Below, in pieces: positions 22,313 through 32,892 of a DNA stretch of 64,000 bases. The stretch is from Usnea hakonensis (taxonomy: Eukaryota > Ascomycota > Lecanoromycetes > Lecanorales > Parmeliaceae), in contig BLJB01000369.1 of NCBI GenBank assembly GCA_013423325.1, positions 62,001 to 126,000 on the forward strand, in the 5' to 3' direction. The notes under the pieces were generated by a model. It was not told the DNA's origin. It worked only from the letters and a program-made list of their open reading frames with translations, and ran no database searches. The translations under genes were made by a program, and so were the position numbers. Every line of letters starts with the position of its first letter. The first letter of the stretch is position 1.

Positions 22313-23524
22313 CTAGAAATCGGGCAAGTCGTAAGACACATTCGTGAGAGCAGGCACATACTTCCAGGGCTGAAGCCACGACAACCAACTCAAGACTGTC
22401 CTAAGAATCCAGATACCCCAGCTTGTATCCGGGTTGATCAACAATGGTAAATACCCCCGGAGGGCGATGGGTTGCACCTTATTAACATATGGTCTCATGT
22501 CCTTTTCGTATTGCTCAAAAGCGTTCGTAGGATTTGCAGGGTTCTTGACGATTTTTGAAGCAAGCACATAAGCACCTAGAATGGCCAGATTTGTGCCTTG
22601 GCCCGTCAGCGGCGAAGGACAGTACGCCGTATCGCCCAGTAAAACGCATCGGCCTTGCGACCACTTTGGCAGCTTCACTTGGGATATTTCTTCGAAGTAG
22701 AAATTATGTGTTTCCATCATGCCTTTGATGAGTCGATCAGTCTCCCAGCCGAGACCTTGGAAGATCTCTGCCACCGTCTTTTTCTGCAGCTCCACATCGC
22801 GGGATTCTCTCGCATCATGGAGCCTCTGGTCAAATTTGCAACAACTCAGATACGCCGAGGTCTCTTTGTCGGTCAACGGCTTGGTGAAAACAGACCTTCG
22901 GCCTGGTGCGCTGTAGACATTCGCGTACGGACGATCCTGAGGCTCCGCAGGTATGGAGAAGAAAGCCGTAAAGGCGTTGACGGACTTTAAGCAAGACTGG
23001 CGCTGAGATGGAGGCAAAATCATGTCCCGAGTTGCTGAACGCAGACCATCACACGCGACGAGAATGTCGAATTCCTCCTGGGATGCAATACCCTTGGCTT
23101 TCTCTTGGATATCGACAATGACTTTTGAATCGGTCTGCCGCAGACTCTGGATTGTGCGACCATAGCGAAACTCGACATTAGGAAAGCCGTTGGCGGCACA
23201 GAGAAGGACTTTCGCAAGCGCCGGTCGCATGATTTCGATCTCATTAGAGGCAATCGTCTGGCCTACAGGAAGTTTTGCGAATTCCCGGCTTGAGTCATCA
23301 AGGAATCGAATGCCAGCTTCATGAGTGACCTTGGATCGTATCTCCTCCAAGACACCCATCCTCTTCACTATTTCTTGTGACGGACCTTTCACATCGATAA
23401 TCTGTCCAGATTGGTTGTCTGATAATGATCTCTCAACGACGACCACTTGAGAGCCATGTTTCCCAAGCCAGTATGCAAGCACGGCGCCGGCTATGCCTCC
23501 TCCCGAGATGATTATGCGTGGCAT
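22313..23524 (-). CDS. FAD-dependent monooxygenase (aromatic hydroxylase family)
   Basis: 403 residues are read from the ATG at 23524; the frame continues upstream but only with non-ATG codons. The N-terminus IIISGGGIAGAVLAYWLGKHG is a Rossmann GxGxxG dinucleotide fold for FAD. The second signature DILVACDGLRSATRD (D-G motif) and the third CVLLGDTAYCPSPLTGQGTN (G-D motif) define the class A flavoprotein hydroxylases that use NAD(P)H and O2. The C-terminal segment with several Trp could be membrane-facing. Related fungal enzymes act in secondary metabolism or detoxification, and bacterial TetX-like enzymes share the fold, but the substrate cannot be read from the sequence. No other pathway gene is adjacent, so this is not evidence for a biosynthetic cluster. 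Confidence 0.88.
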   Translation of the reverse strand: MPRIIISGGGIAGAVLAYWLGKHGSQVVVVERSLSDNQSGQIIDVKGPSQEIVKRMGVLEEIRSKVTHEAGIRFLDDSSREFAKLPVGQTIASNEIEIMRPALAKVLLCAANGFPNVEFRYGRTIQSLRQTDSKVIVDIQEKAKGIASQEEFDILVACDGLRSATRDMILPPSQRQSCLKSVNAFTAFFSIPAEPQDRPYANVYSAPGRRSVFTKPLTDKETSAYLSCCKFDQRLHDARESRDVELQKKTVAEIFQGLGWETDRLIKGMMETHNFYFEEISQVKLPKWSQGRCVLLGDTAYCPSPLTGQGTNLAILGAYVLASKIVKNPANPTNAFEQYEKDMRPYVNKVQPIALRGYLPLLINPDTSWGIWILRTVLSWLSWLQPWKYVPALTNVSYDLPDF

Positions 23525-24066
23525 CGATGCTGTATATTTTATGATTCCGAGTTTGATTTTATACTGTTGATGGTATGTTAGAAAACAGTGTGAAGTTAAA
23601 GTTGACAATTCACAAGATCTTCATCTTCAGGGGCCCGGGTACGGGTATTGCGTAACCCTCAACAGGTTAAGGTAAGGTAGCCTTATAAGCTTTAGAAGCT
23701 AGCCTATCTAGGACTAGCGGATCAACACTGTCATAATGCCTCGATCATGACATCTAGATAGCTACATCTAAATGTCCCTATCTCAATTCTTATACCATCT
23801 TCTGTTTATCATAAACGTTGGCGGTAGGATACTTGCATGACTATTCTTGCGCTCTGAAATAGCTTTTGTGCTTAAGGCATATTGTGGCTTTTCACTACTC
23901 GGAAGCCCGCAACCCCAGCACTTATTTTCAGCCTTGTCCTTAAACCAATTTCCTTCTTTTCTTTGGGCCTCAAATACACTCAATTACACCAGCCTAGTAT
24001 TGAAACTATTTAAAGTCCTTGCTCTTCTCCTGCATCCTTAGTCTCTCTTTCCACTCTTTCCTTACA
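23525..24066. other. Intergenic region with AGGTTAAGGTAAGGTAG motif and promoter-like DNA
   Basis: The dispersed GGTAAGG motif lies at about 23,664-23,680, near the monooxygenase start. At 23,998-24,066 an AT-rich CTATTTAAAG element followed by a CT-rich stretch leads directly to an ATG at 24067. This looks like a core promoter for the first unit of the tandem repeat that follows, but that is inference. Confidence 0.4.
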
Positions 24067-24990
24067 ATGTCAGAATCTGCATCGGGAAGTGATGGATCCC
24101 ATGATGATCATATGTCATGGCGCTCTAGTCCGAAGACGAGCACTCGAGAATCATTGTGGCAGATATCTTTAATCTAGGGCGTATTGTTGACCCACCCGCC
24201 CATTGGAGAAAAATTCCCGGGAAAGGAACGTGCCAGAAGGGAGTCTGGGGGTATGGTGGTATAAGAGAGACAAGAAAAGAATGTCAGAATCCGCGTGGTT
24301 ATTGCAGAATTCCACTTTGATGATAATATGTCATAGGAGCTCTAGTCCGAAGACGAGCACTCGAGAATCATCGTTGCGGATCTTTTTAATCTAGGGCTAT
24401 GGATTGTGCGGCAAACTCACGGAAAGAATAAGCCGGCCCGTGTAGCCCATTGGATAATAACTCCTATGAAAGGAGCGTGGGGGTATGGGGCCAGACTCAA
24501 AGACAAGAAAAGGATGTCACACACTTTGTTGGAAACTGATAATCCATTCGAGATAAGATGTCATGGGAGCTCTAGTCCGAAGACGAGCACTCGAGAATCA
24601 TCGTGGCAGACCTTTTTTGATCTAGGGCTATGGATTGTGTCCCTACACGCCAATTAGAGGATAAATCCCGAGAAAGGAGCATGCACTGCAGTAGGGAGTC
24701 TGGGATCATGGTGGTGTACAAGAGACAAGAAAAGAATGTCAGAATCTGCATAGGGAGGTGAGAGGTCCCATGATGATAAGATGTCATGGGTTCTAGTCCG
24801 AAGACGAATCCTCGAGAATCATCGTGGCAGATCTGTTTGATCTAGGGCAAAGTTTTTTGTACGGCAAATTCATTGAAAGAACAAGCCGTACCCAAAAGCC
24901 CATTAGAGAATAATTCCCGGGGAGGCAGCGTGCCAGTAGGGAATCTGAGGGTTATGGGTGACTGGACAATGATGAAAGACTTGTGGGAAG
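24067..24990 (+). repeat. Four-unit tandem repeat of 217-230 bp with a conserved short frame
   Basis: The anchor TCTAGTCCGAAGACGA occurs at 24124, 24341, 24571 and 24792, so the periods are 217, 230 and 221 bp. Each unit begins with AAGA/CAATGTCA and ends with a GGAGTCTGGG or related block and GACAAGAAAAG. In units 1-3 the ATG opens a frame of 36-47 codons that contains the same peptide core SSPKTSTRES. In unit 4 the same ATG is followed after five codons by a stop (MSESA-stop). The conserved frame may be coding or incidental. I know of no family with this sequence. Confidence 0.85.
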
Positions 24991-26081
24991 AAAAGTGGAG
25001 ACAGACGTGCCTGCGCGTGGATGCGATCTTTCCTTAGGGAATGTATCTGCAGCGTTTGTACCGTCCTGCCAACTTCTCTTCCCCGCGTGTGTCACATCGA
25101 TGCAGTGATGCAGGTATGTGTGGCATGGTCTCTGAACGCCAGGCTGGTTTCGCATCAAAAACTGATGCTGTTGGTTCTGAGGGGATCGAAGAATTTTGGG
25201 CCATGGTGGTGCCGTCGATGGAGATACTGATACTGGCTGCACAGCCAAAATGGTGCTACGACTAGCAAGTAGGCTAGCAATCGGTAATGCCCAATGGTTG
25301 TGGCTAGGCTCTTGAGTCATCGGCCCTCTTCGTAGGTCTCAGCCTCGATGGATCGACCTAATGTTGGAGTCTGCTCTAAGACAAGGGAGCCTCGAAGTCA
25401 TCGAGTACGGAGTGCTTGTGGAAGCTGGTGGAGGCCACATGTAGCAGGATCCATTCGCGAAGTAACAGGGTCGGACAAGGAGGTCTGCGGGTGCAAGTCT
25501 CAAAGATCAGTATCTTGTGGAGGAAACACAGCGAATGGAGAATGATGAGTGCTTACATAGTCAACAGGAACACGTTGCCTAAGCTCTGCTTTAGGGTGCT
25601 TGAAGGAATTGGTGCAGCAGGCCTCTGCACCAGGGTGAGAACATCTGCTATAGCTTCGAAGGCGGCAGTGGAAGTGGAAGTCTTTATCCGAGATAAGTAA
25701 CCTCTCTCTCTAGTTTGTCTTGTAAGTTCGGCTTTTTGTATTGTGTTTGGAAGCTGCCAGCATTGCTCGAAACAAGGCGTCAACGGCACAGAAAAGTTCC
25801 TGTGGAGAAGAAGGTAGACCGACAGAATCATGCTATAGGGGGTACAAAGTATGGATGTCCAAGGTCATGATGAGTCTTTCAAGGCAAGTTCACTACCACA
25901 TAGTAAGTCTTAAAGCTGATGTTGGAAGGTAAACAAACTTATCAGAGAAGGCGCCCTTTATACAGGACTGCCGCTAACAAGTTCCTTGGCAATGCTTGTG
26001 GAAGGCGCACTTGAACGCTTTAGGCCTCACAGAGCAATTACGATGACAGCTTCTAATTACCCTGATTGATTTGTATCAAGG
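24991..26081. other. Intergenic region, nothing recognised
   Basis: Short overlapping frames on both strands with no motif. No repeats are obvious beyond the array to the left. Confidence 0.4.
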
Positions 26082-26525
26082 ATGGATCATCAGAAACCCG
26101 TGGCTGACCGACCCAAGTCTTCATTGACAAATTCTTACTTCGTCGTCAATATGCACAACTATTCAGGATCGTTAGAACATTGGTCCTTCTACTTTCAGGG
26201 CCACATGTATCAAGTATTCGCGCCCCATCTTTACAATCACACTGTCAAGAAGAGTCTGAACCCTAAGAAAAGCCGAGCTCTGTCCCTACCACTCAAACAC
26301 GACGATTGGAGCGATCCCAACTCATTAAACAGGAAAAAGCTCTACAAGTCGAGCCTCGAAAACGTCTGGTGGCATCTAGTCTTGAGCAAACGGATTGCAG
26401 GCGGTACCAGATCCTACGAAGGGCAAGTTGAGTCTTTGCACCACCTCTCCTTACGGACTCTTTCTTATCGACCTTCAGAGATCTGTAAGAGCGAGGATAA
26501 GCAGGACTGTTGGGAGACCGTGTGA
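26082..26525 (+). CDS. Hypothetical protein, 147 residues
   Basis: An ATG-started frame encodes a soluble, basic protein without signal peptide or membrane segment. The central part, SLEHWSFYFQGHMYQVF followed by Lys/Ser-rich sequence, loosely resembles small fungal proteins in which an HWSLY-type strand is followed by a V-x-G strand. I cannot name a family from memory with confidence. It stands isolated in about 5 kb of otherwise empty DNA between the tandem repeat and DAD3, which argues for caution. It could be a chance frame or one exon of a longer gene. Confidence 0.35.
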   Translation: MDHQKPVADRPKSSLTNSYFVVNMHNYSGSLEHWSFYFQGHMYQVFAPHLYNHTVKKSLNPKKSRALSLPLKHDDWSDPNSLNRKKLYKSSLENVWWHLVLSKRIAGGTRSYEGQVESLHHLSLRTLSYRPSEICKSEDKQDCWETV

Positions 26526-28590
26526 TCGTACTGTTTTGATAGGCTCAGAGCCGCAAACTGTGGATAAAAGCATTGAAGAGGAGTCAGTCGTACATCAACA
26601 CCATGAGCGTGGGTGGAAGATGATTCACAGAAACCGAATAGGGGAAGTCTTTCTACTATTACTGCTACTGTCAACGTCCATCACAATGTGCGCTACATTC
26701 GAGTTGACTCGCTTAGGGCATGGATCCGGATCAAAGAAAGATGAGGACATGAAATGAGGAATGGACTCTACACACATGGAACTCAATCTCTAGGAGGTCA
26801 AACGTAGGAAGGAGGGGACTAAGGCTCAAAAGCGGCTTGCTATACCTTCGATGTGATTTGCGACTTTGTGAGATCGGCCGTGCACTCGGGGAATGAGTGG
26901 CAAGTCACCGGGTGATGATCATTCAATTCAAGAAGGACTTAGTATGGATACTCTGATTTCCGTAGCCAAAACTGCTAATTCATGACCGTTGACGGTCCCT
27001 TATGCATCTATGTGTATATGTGACTATTACCGCCTACCCCTCCACACCGCAAATTCCTTTCCGTGGAAAAATCCAAGCTCTTCGCTGCCTACCACATACG
27101 TCAAAGATATCCATATAGGAACCAAGATCTCACTAAACAAAAAGTCTACTCGATAGCCACAGGTGATCATGCTAGACCGGCGTCCACCACAGGTTTTCGA
27201 TTCAAACAACATATATAACACAAAAGAAGCATAATCTAGGAGACCCCATACGAGCATGAGCGTTACAGCACTGGCAAATCTGATAAATGACCGTCGCGGT
27301 ACTTAAAATCCCCAACACGAGGAAAGTGGGCGAGGGGATTTAATTCGTTGATCATTTGGTTGATGATGCCAACGGGCAAATGGGAAGAGGTTCATGTCGA
27401 GCACGAATACCAAGCGGGGAAAGGAAAGATCAGGGTTGAGGAAGAAGAGGAGGAAGAAGAGGAGCGGGGCGGAAGCGTGCTGCGAGAAAGCGAATGGATT
27501 GGTGGACGGGGAAACGCAATTGGAATGGAATATGGTGGGTTGTAGATGGAACGGAGGTGTGGGTGGGAAAGAGACGGGCACGGCTAGGCGACGAAAAAAA
27601 CATGCTACCGTGATATGAATTAGTGGGAAAGTCAGTGCGGCGGAATGCATTGGGGGAGTGGGTTGGCTCCTGGAGGAGTTTGATCCTGTGGAATACGGAA
27701 GTAAGAAGGGAGAGGAAGGAGCATGACTGGTTTGAAGTAGGTTTTTGAACCACTAGGATCTGACTGCTAGCTAGAATATCTACACGAATATATACACAGC
27801 CTTAGATTTCTAGAGGATAGAAAGGGTAAGAAAGCCTGTCTAGCGATGCTTATTCTTTCTTGGAAGCTGCTTTGCGCGAAGCTAAGAACACACTTCTATC
27901 CTTTTCCCTTCTTCTCTGCTGGGAAGGTTTATATTATTTTTCTATTTGATAGATTTAATGATGATCGCCCTTGAATCGAGAACTAAAAGACCTTGGTAAA
28001 TCGATTGAGAATTCGAAAAAATCCTACTCAGCCTCGTCACTGGCTTATTCGCTCGATGGTTTTCATTGAAATATCTTAGTACGATATTCGGGATAACGGG
28101 GACTTGGCCTGGCAGTAGCGGTTATAATGTAGAATTTATATGTTCTTTTGGTTCTTGTGAAGGGGATAGGAACCACTGCATCTAACTTATCTTATAAGAT
28201 TCCGTCACGTTTGTAGGCCGAAATCGCTACCGTATTTGGTGTCTCATGTAGTAGGGGAGAATACGAGCTTTAGAACCTTCTTTCATAACATGGAGATATG
28301 ATTGTAGCGAGCTAAGCCCTTTACGCCGAGAGCAGTATAAAGAGAGATTCAAAGACCTATCACGAAACCCGACAACATCATGCGCCGACAGAGGTTGAAA
28401 AGGCCCCGAATTGTCATAAAGTAGGCGCGCTAAGCGCCGCTCGAAGCGTTCCTCCAGATCCCAAAGGCCAAAAAATTGAAGGCCGAACAATTGGCATTGT
28501 AGACCACACCAACGCTGCTTCAAATAACGACCCCACCACACCGCCCTCAATGCAAAGCCCTGTGAAAACTCAATTGCGGAAGGAGAAATC
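26526..28590. other. Gene-poor spacer upstream of DAD3
   Basis: Several frames of 60-115 codons exist, mostly mirror images of a purine-rich stretch at 27,340-27,560. None has a recognisable domain or start context. The DAD3 promoter must lie at the right end. I see no TATA box. Confidence 0.4.
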
Positions 28591-28962
28591 ATGACCGACC
28601 CCTCCCCACCCTCCACCCAAGCCCCCTCCTGCACTCCTCTCGAGCAAGAAGTGCTAGACGAATACGCGCTCCTCCTCGATAATCTCAACAAAGTACATCC
28701 TCATTCCTTCCCCGCCCTTCTCATCCCCCGATCTCGGCTTCTCTGCGACTACATACTTTGCTGACTTTTATGGGGGTTTTCCCTTGGTTAGCTCTCCAGT
28801 GTTCTATCCTCTCTTGCGGAACGGCCGACGGCGGAGATCTTGGATGGATTGAGGCTGTTGGAGAGGAAGACGAGTTTGGTCTGCACGCTTTTGAAGGCGA
28901 GTGTGTATAGTATTGTGCTGCAGCAGCAGATTTATGGGGGGGAGGAAGGCGGGGAGGGGTAG
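28591..28962 (+). CDS. dad3: DASH complex subunit Dad3 (two exons)
   Basis: Exons are 28591-28692 and 28792-28962, with a 99-bp GT-AG intron in phase 0, giving 90 residues. The core TPLEQEVLDEYALLLDNLNK | LSSVLSSLAERPTAEILDGL, then RLLERKTSLVCTLLKASVYS and IVLQQQ, is the complete Dad3 signature. Length fits the family (about 90-100 residues). Dad3 is part of the ten-protein DASH/Dam1 ring that couples fungal kinetochores to microtubule plus ends. The C-terminus is a Gly/Glu-rich tail. The gene is convergent with the mitochondrial S5 gene, about 200 bp away. Confidence 0.95.
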
Positions 28963-29168
28963 GGAGGGGGGGCATTGGGGATGCATGGGTTGGGGTTGGG
29001 AAAAGAGGGTTTGTTGAGATACCCAGTGGGTCAAGATGATGTTTGATATAAAAAGACTCAACGACTCGGGGCTAGATGAGGTTGAAGTGCTATGAACTTG
29101 AATGGGCACACTGTGGAAGCTCCGAAGCATGGCTGACGTCTTGCCATGATACATTATGTACCGTGCGT

Positions 29169-30433
29169 TTATGATACATTTCCCCCATAGTACACCTTGC
29201 GTACATCTACAAGTTTTCTCCCCAGGCCTCTCGCTACCTCGTCTGGGATCTTCTGGGCTAATAGTGCTTTGTACGTCGCTTTGATTGTATTCATCGGATT
29301 CCGTGACCGTGTCACACGTGCCGCTAGATCGCTAATTCCTGCGCACCGGCACATCTCGAAGATCTTGTCCTGACACCGAATTCCAAAACCTGGTTGCAAA
29401 ATCAGCGGGATGCTATACCCCATTCTGGATTGCACGTACCTGCTGGCCTCGACATCAACTCCAGTTCCACAGCCCCCATCTTCACCTTGACATCTCCGTA
29501 GATTGTCCGTTCCTCGTACATCGGTATAGGCTGCACGTTCCGTATCGCCGCGAATTGTGCCTGCCTCCTTCCTTCCTCTGGCTCGGAAGATTTGCCCTCC
29601 CCAATCCCTAATAAGCCCTTCCCATTCCCCGCGACAGTCAGATAATAGACACTCTGTATCTTTCCCATTCTCGTCTGATTGACCACCCTGTGTACGACCA
29701 GATTCTTCACTCTGAATCTTCTGATCTCTTCTAAAGAAAACCCGGTTTGCCGCATCAATCTCTTCATCGCAGGGTCAATTTCAATTTGACCCGCCTTGGC
29801 AACCCCCTTTTGTTGTAATGCTTCCAGTCCCTTTGGTATTGCTGGTGCCAGCGAGCTGATCGGGTTCCGCTCCGCCTCCTCTTTGCCCACTGTTAATCGC
29901 AAGTTGTCGGTGAACTTCATAATATCCAACCTCGATACGTTGCCGTCCTCGGGCATCTCTTTTATAAATTTGACAAAGTCCCCCGCTAGCTCGTCCTCGG
30001 TCTTGTATCGCATTTTCGGGTCATGATTCTCCTTCGGTGCTCGGATAGGTTTATCGATTACAGGATTAATGGTAGCGAAATCATCAAGGTATTCAAAAGC
30101 GAACGGGTCTCCTCGTAACATAGCTTGATCAACCAAGTCTTGCGGGTCTATGGCTGCTTCTCCGGCTTCGATTGCGGTGAGCTGGGCTGGGGTGTATTTG
30201 AGGTGCGTAGTTAGCTTTTTCTTGTCCTCCTCAGAATAAGCTGGCCATTTTTCGGCGGCAGTGCGTCTCGGGGTGGGTTTCTTTCTTTTAGCATCTTTAG
30301 AGAGTTTGCTGGATGTCTTTGGGAGATTAGGGGCCTGACGAAGTCCCCTCGAGAAGTGGAGCTGCCGTCGCAGAATTCGAGGAGGGGCGGCATACTTGGA
30401 GAAAAGGCAGCGCAGACAGGCATGACCAACCAT
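29169..30433 (-). CDS. mrps5: Mitochondrial small-subunit ribosomal protein uS5m (two exons)
   Basis: Exons are 30433-29440 and 29389-29169, with a 50-bp GT-AG intron, giving 404 residues. The N-terminus is Arg-rich without acidic residues, as expected of a mitochondrial targeting peptide. The double-stranded RNA-binding-like N domain of S5 is seen as FRVKNLVVHRVVNQTRMGKI, followed by YYLTVAGNGKGLLGIGEGKS, and the C domain as GFGIRCQDKIFEMCRCAGISD, then RSRNPMNTIKATYKALL. It belongs to the mitoribosome small subunit near the decoding site. Its start codon lies 219 bp from that of TRM2 on the other strand, a likely shared promoter for two translation-related genes. Confidence 0.95.
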
Positions 30434-30652
30434 GTCTATTCCGTAAATTAAATGATATTAACATTAATTCTTTCTCTAATGTCTCCAAGGGCAGTTGATG
30501 TCGCTGACTTCAAGCTTGTCAAGAGCAAATGTCTACTTACCTGAAATACGCGCGCTTCTGCGCTTGTCGTACGCTTGCACTGGCACGAATGGGGAAGGTC
30601 TGCCGATAGATGAAATCCCAACAATGGTTTGATCTGGCAGGCGCCAATTACA
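30434..30652. promoter_or_regulatory. Bidirectional promoter between uS5m and TRM2
   Basis: The interval between the divergent start codons is about 219 bp if TRM2 starts at 30653, and about 309 bp if it starts at 30743. I see no TATA box. Assignment is by position only. Confidence 0.5.
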
Positions 30653-32413
30653 ATGCCATGTGCCAGTCGAGGATTTTGTTACATAGTGGTGGGTAGGTTA
30701 TATAAAGCCAAAAACAGCTTGCCAAAGTCTTTAGGCTCTGCGATGCAAAAGAAGCAATACCATTCAGGCAAAGCTGCAAAGCGCCAGAAGTTTGCATCCA
30801 AACCCGTCAACGATGGAACAAATGAAGTGGTGCTCTTAGCGGACGTTGCGTCTCTGATATCACAGCAAAGAGCACCCAAGCAGATCGATCATCTAGCAGA
30901 TGGGACTGGTAATGGTACTCCTATGGCAGATTCTCTGCCAGAGCGTTTCTCGGAGGTCGAAGTGAAGATATTTGAACTGTCTTCTACTGGTGATGGCTTG
31001 GGTTTTTCATCTGGATCTGACCATGTCTACGTTGTACCATTTGCGGTTCCTGGCGATCTCGTACAAGTCAAAGTCGTCAATCAATTTCCTCAAGCGCATT
31101 ACACGTTGACGGACTTTATCAAAGTTATTACACCTGCACCTCAGCGTGATGATAGTCTTGCTAAATGCCCGTATTTTTCCAAATGTGCGGGCTGTCAGAT
31201 TCAGATGCTGCCATACGATCTGCAGCTAAAACACAAGAAGACCATTGTTGAGAAGGCGTACCGCAACTTTTCTGGCTTGACCCCAGACGTAGTCCCTGCC
31301 GTTGGCGAGACAGTCGGATCACCTTTGCAGTATGGGTATCGTACAAAATTGACGCCGCATTTTGACGGACCACCAGGCAGTATGACACGAAAAGCTAAAC
31401 GTAGCGATCCATGGGAACGAAAACGCTTCGAGGAAATTCCGCCAATAGGATTCCAATTGAAGGGTACTCGGAAGACGATTGATATAGAAGACTGCCCAAT
31501 TGGTACCGATGCAGTCAGAGATGGAATGAGGACTGAGCGGAAACGAATCAGCGAAGAGATCTTGAAATACACCAAAGGAGCAACCATTCTGCTCCGAGAG
31601 AATACACTGAGGAAACCAAAGCCCCAGCCAGAAATAGCTAGATCAGGTTCGAGCCTCGACCAAAACAACGAAAAGGAAAAGCTTTCAAATGCTGCAAATG
31701 AGCCCAATGGGGCACTAGGCGGGAACAACTTGAAGAGTAGCCACTTTGAATCTTCACCATATCTCGAGGAGAAGACTTGCATCACAGATCAAAGAGCTAT
31801 CTCGACAGAGTACATTGACGACTACGAGTTCAAGAACACAGCAGGTGCTTTCTTTCAGAATAACAACTCAATTCTTCCCAAATTCACCGACTACATCCGT
31901 TCTCGTATCATTCCAGGACCATCTAAAGGAAATCAGAAGCCCATAAAATACTTGATCGATGCATACTGCGGCTCCGGGCTTTTTACTGTCACTCTCTCGT
32001 CGCTATTTTCGTCCTCGATGGGTATCGACATCGCAGGAGATGCTATCGTCTCTGCCAGAGAGAACGCAGACGCCAACAAAGTGTCTAACGCATCTTTCAT
32101 AACCGCAGATGCATCAAAGTTGTTTGAACAAGTGACGTACCAGCCCGAAAAGACCGTTGTAATAATCGATCCACCGAGGAAGGGCTGTGATGGTCCTTTC
32201 CTGCAACAATTGCTCAGATTTGGTCCTAGCAGAATCATTTATGTCAGCTGCAACGTACATACACAAGCTAGAGATGTTGGAGTCTTGGTCGAAGGGGTGG
32301 GAGACTGCAGATACCAGATTGAGAGTCTCCAAGGGTTTGATTTCTTCCCGCAAACAGGTCATGTGGAAGGAGTTGCTATACTTGCTCGGACTATGCCTCA
32401 AGATCCAGCGTAA
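30653..32413 (+). CDS. trm2: tRNA (uracil-5-)-methyltransferase, Trm2/TrmA-RlmD family
   Basis: 586 residues are read from the ATG at 30653. A second in-frame ATG at 30743 would remove a 30-residue basic stretch that could act as an organelle signal, so dual starts are possible. A TRAM-like OB domain (VEVKIFELSSTGDGLGF) comes first, then CPYFSKCAGCQIQMLPYDLQ, the C-x5-C-x2-C pattern that binds iron-sulphur clusters in bacterial RlmD. The SAM fold follows (IDAYCGSGLFTVTLSS), with IIDPPRKGC and the catalytic-Cys motif IYVSCNVHTQARDV. The family forms 5-methyluridine, in yeast U54 of the T-loop of tRNA. An acidic insertion of about 70 residues sits between the Cys motif and the methyltransferase fold. 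Confidence 0.93.
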   Translation: MPCASRGFCYIVVGRLYKAKNSLPKSLGSAMQKKQYHSGKAAKRQKFASKPVNDGTNEVVLLADVASLISQQRAPKQIDHLADGTGNGTPMADSLPERFSEVEVKIFELSSTGDGLGFSSGSDHVYVVPFAVPGDLVQVKVVNQFPQAHYTLTDFIKVITPAPQRDDSLAKCPYFSKCAGCQIQMLPYDLQLKHKKTIVEKAYRNFSGLTPDVVPAVGETVGSPLQYGYRTKLTPHFDGPPGSMTRKAKRSDPWERKRFEEIPPIGFQLKGTRKTIDIEDCPIGTDAVRDGMRTERKRISEEILKYTKGATILLRENTLRKPKPQPEIARSGSSLDQNNEKEKLSNAANEPNGALGGNNLKSSHFESSPYLEEKTCITDQRAISTEYIDDYEFKNTAGAFFQNNNSILPKFTDYIRSRIIPGPSKGNQKPIKYLIDAYCGSGLFTVTLSSLFSSSMGIDIAGDAIVSARENADANKVSNASFITADASKLFEQVTYQPEKTVVIIDPPRKGCDGPFLQQLLRFGPSRIIYVSCNVHTQARDVGVLVEGVGDCRYQIESLQGFDFFPQTGHVEGVAILARTMPQDPA

Positions 32414-32892
32414 TCATGGCCGTTTGTTTGCATTTGAATCCAATGATAGGACCTATTTCGGTCCGTGCTTTCATTTCAAAATTCAGCGCTCCATGGCCAA
32501 TTGCGATCACTTTCATTTTCAAGAGCTCGACTCAGGCAGGACACCACATGAATCCCGATCACTTCCTGTCTAGGCCGGCCACGTTTTAAGTGAACCCCTA
32601 CCCGGAAGCTCGAGGATTCTCTTTCCTTGGCATGAGATCTCTCATATTCCCTCAAATCTGCTATGCTAGGCTACTGTATCCTTGAACTAAGCCTTGTTTG
32701 TCGTAAAAGATCTGCATGGGTATGACTCCTGTTGTCAAGATTTTGATCCGTTCCTCTGAATAATGCAATATCTCATTGGATAAAGTCTACAAATTCGATC
32801 GACACTTCCTTCTTTCTCAACCTCACTACGAGTCTCAGAATATCCAATTGCCATAACATCCAGAGAATACTACAACTATACGACGATACAAA
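32414..32892. other. Intergenic region
   Basis: Contains the TRM2 3' end and the CT/CA-rich leader of the secreted-protein gene. No gene is seen. Confidence 0.5.

Noticed and set aside
22313..23524. Secondary-metabolite cluster around the FAD monooxygenase
   Set aside because: No synthase, synthetase, terpene cyclase, P450 or cluster regulator lies nearby. The zinc-finger gene is not of the Zn2Cys6 type.
22313..23608. Upstream extension of the FAD monooxygenase to 23608
   Set aside because: The first codon there is TTG and the added residues are not part of the Rossmann fold. The ATG at 23524 sits just before the GxGxxG motif.
24067..24990. CRISPR-like array
   Set aside because: The units are long (over 200 bp), diverge along their whole length and there is no short repeat/unique spacer pattern. 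The genome is eukaryotic.
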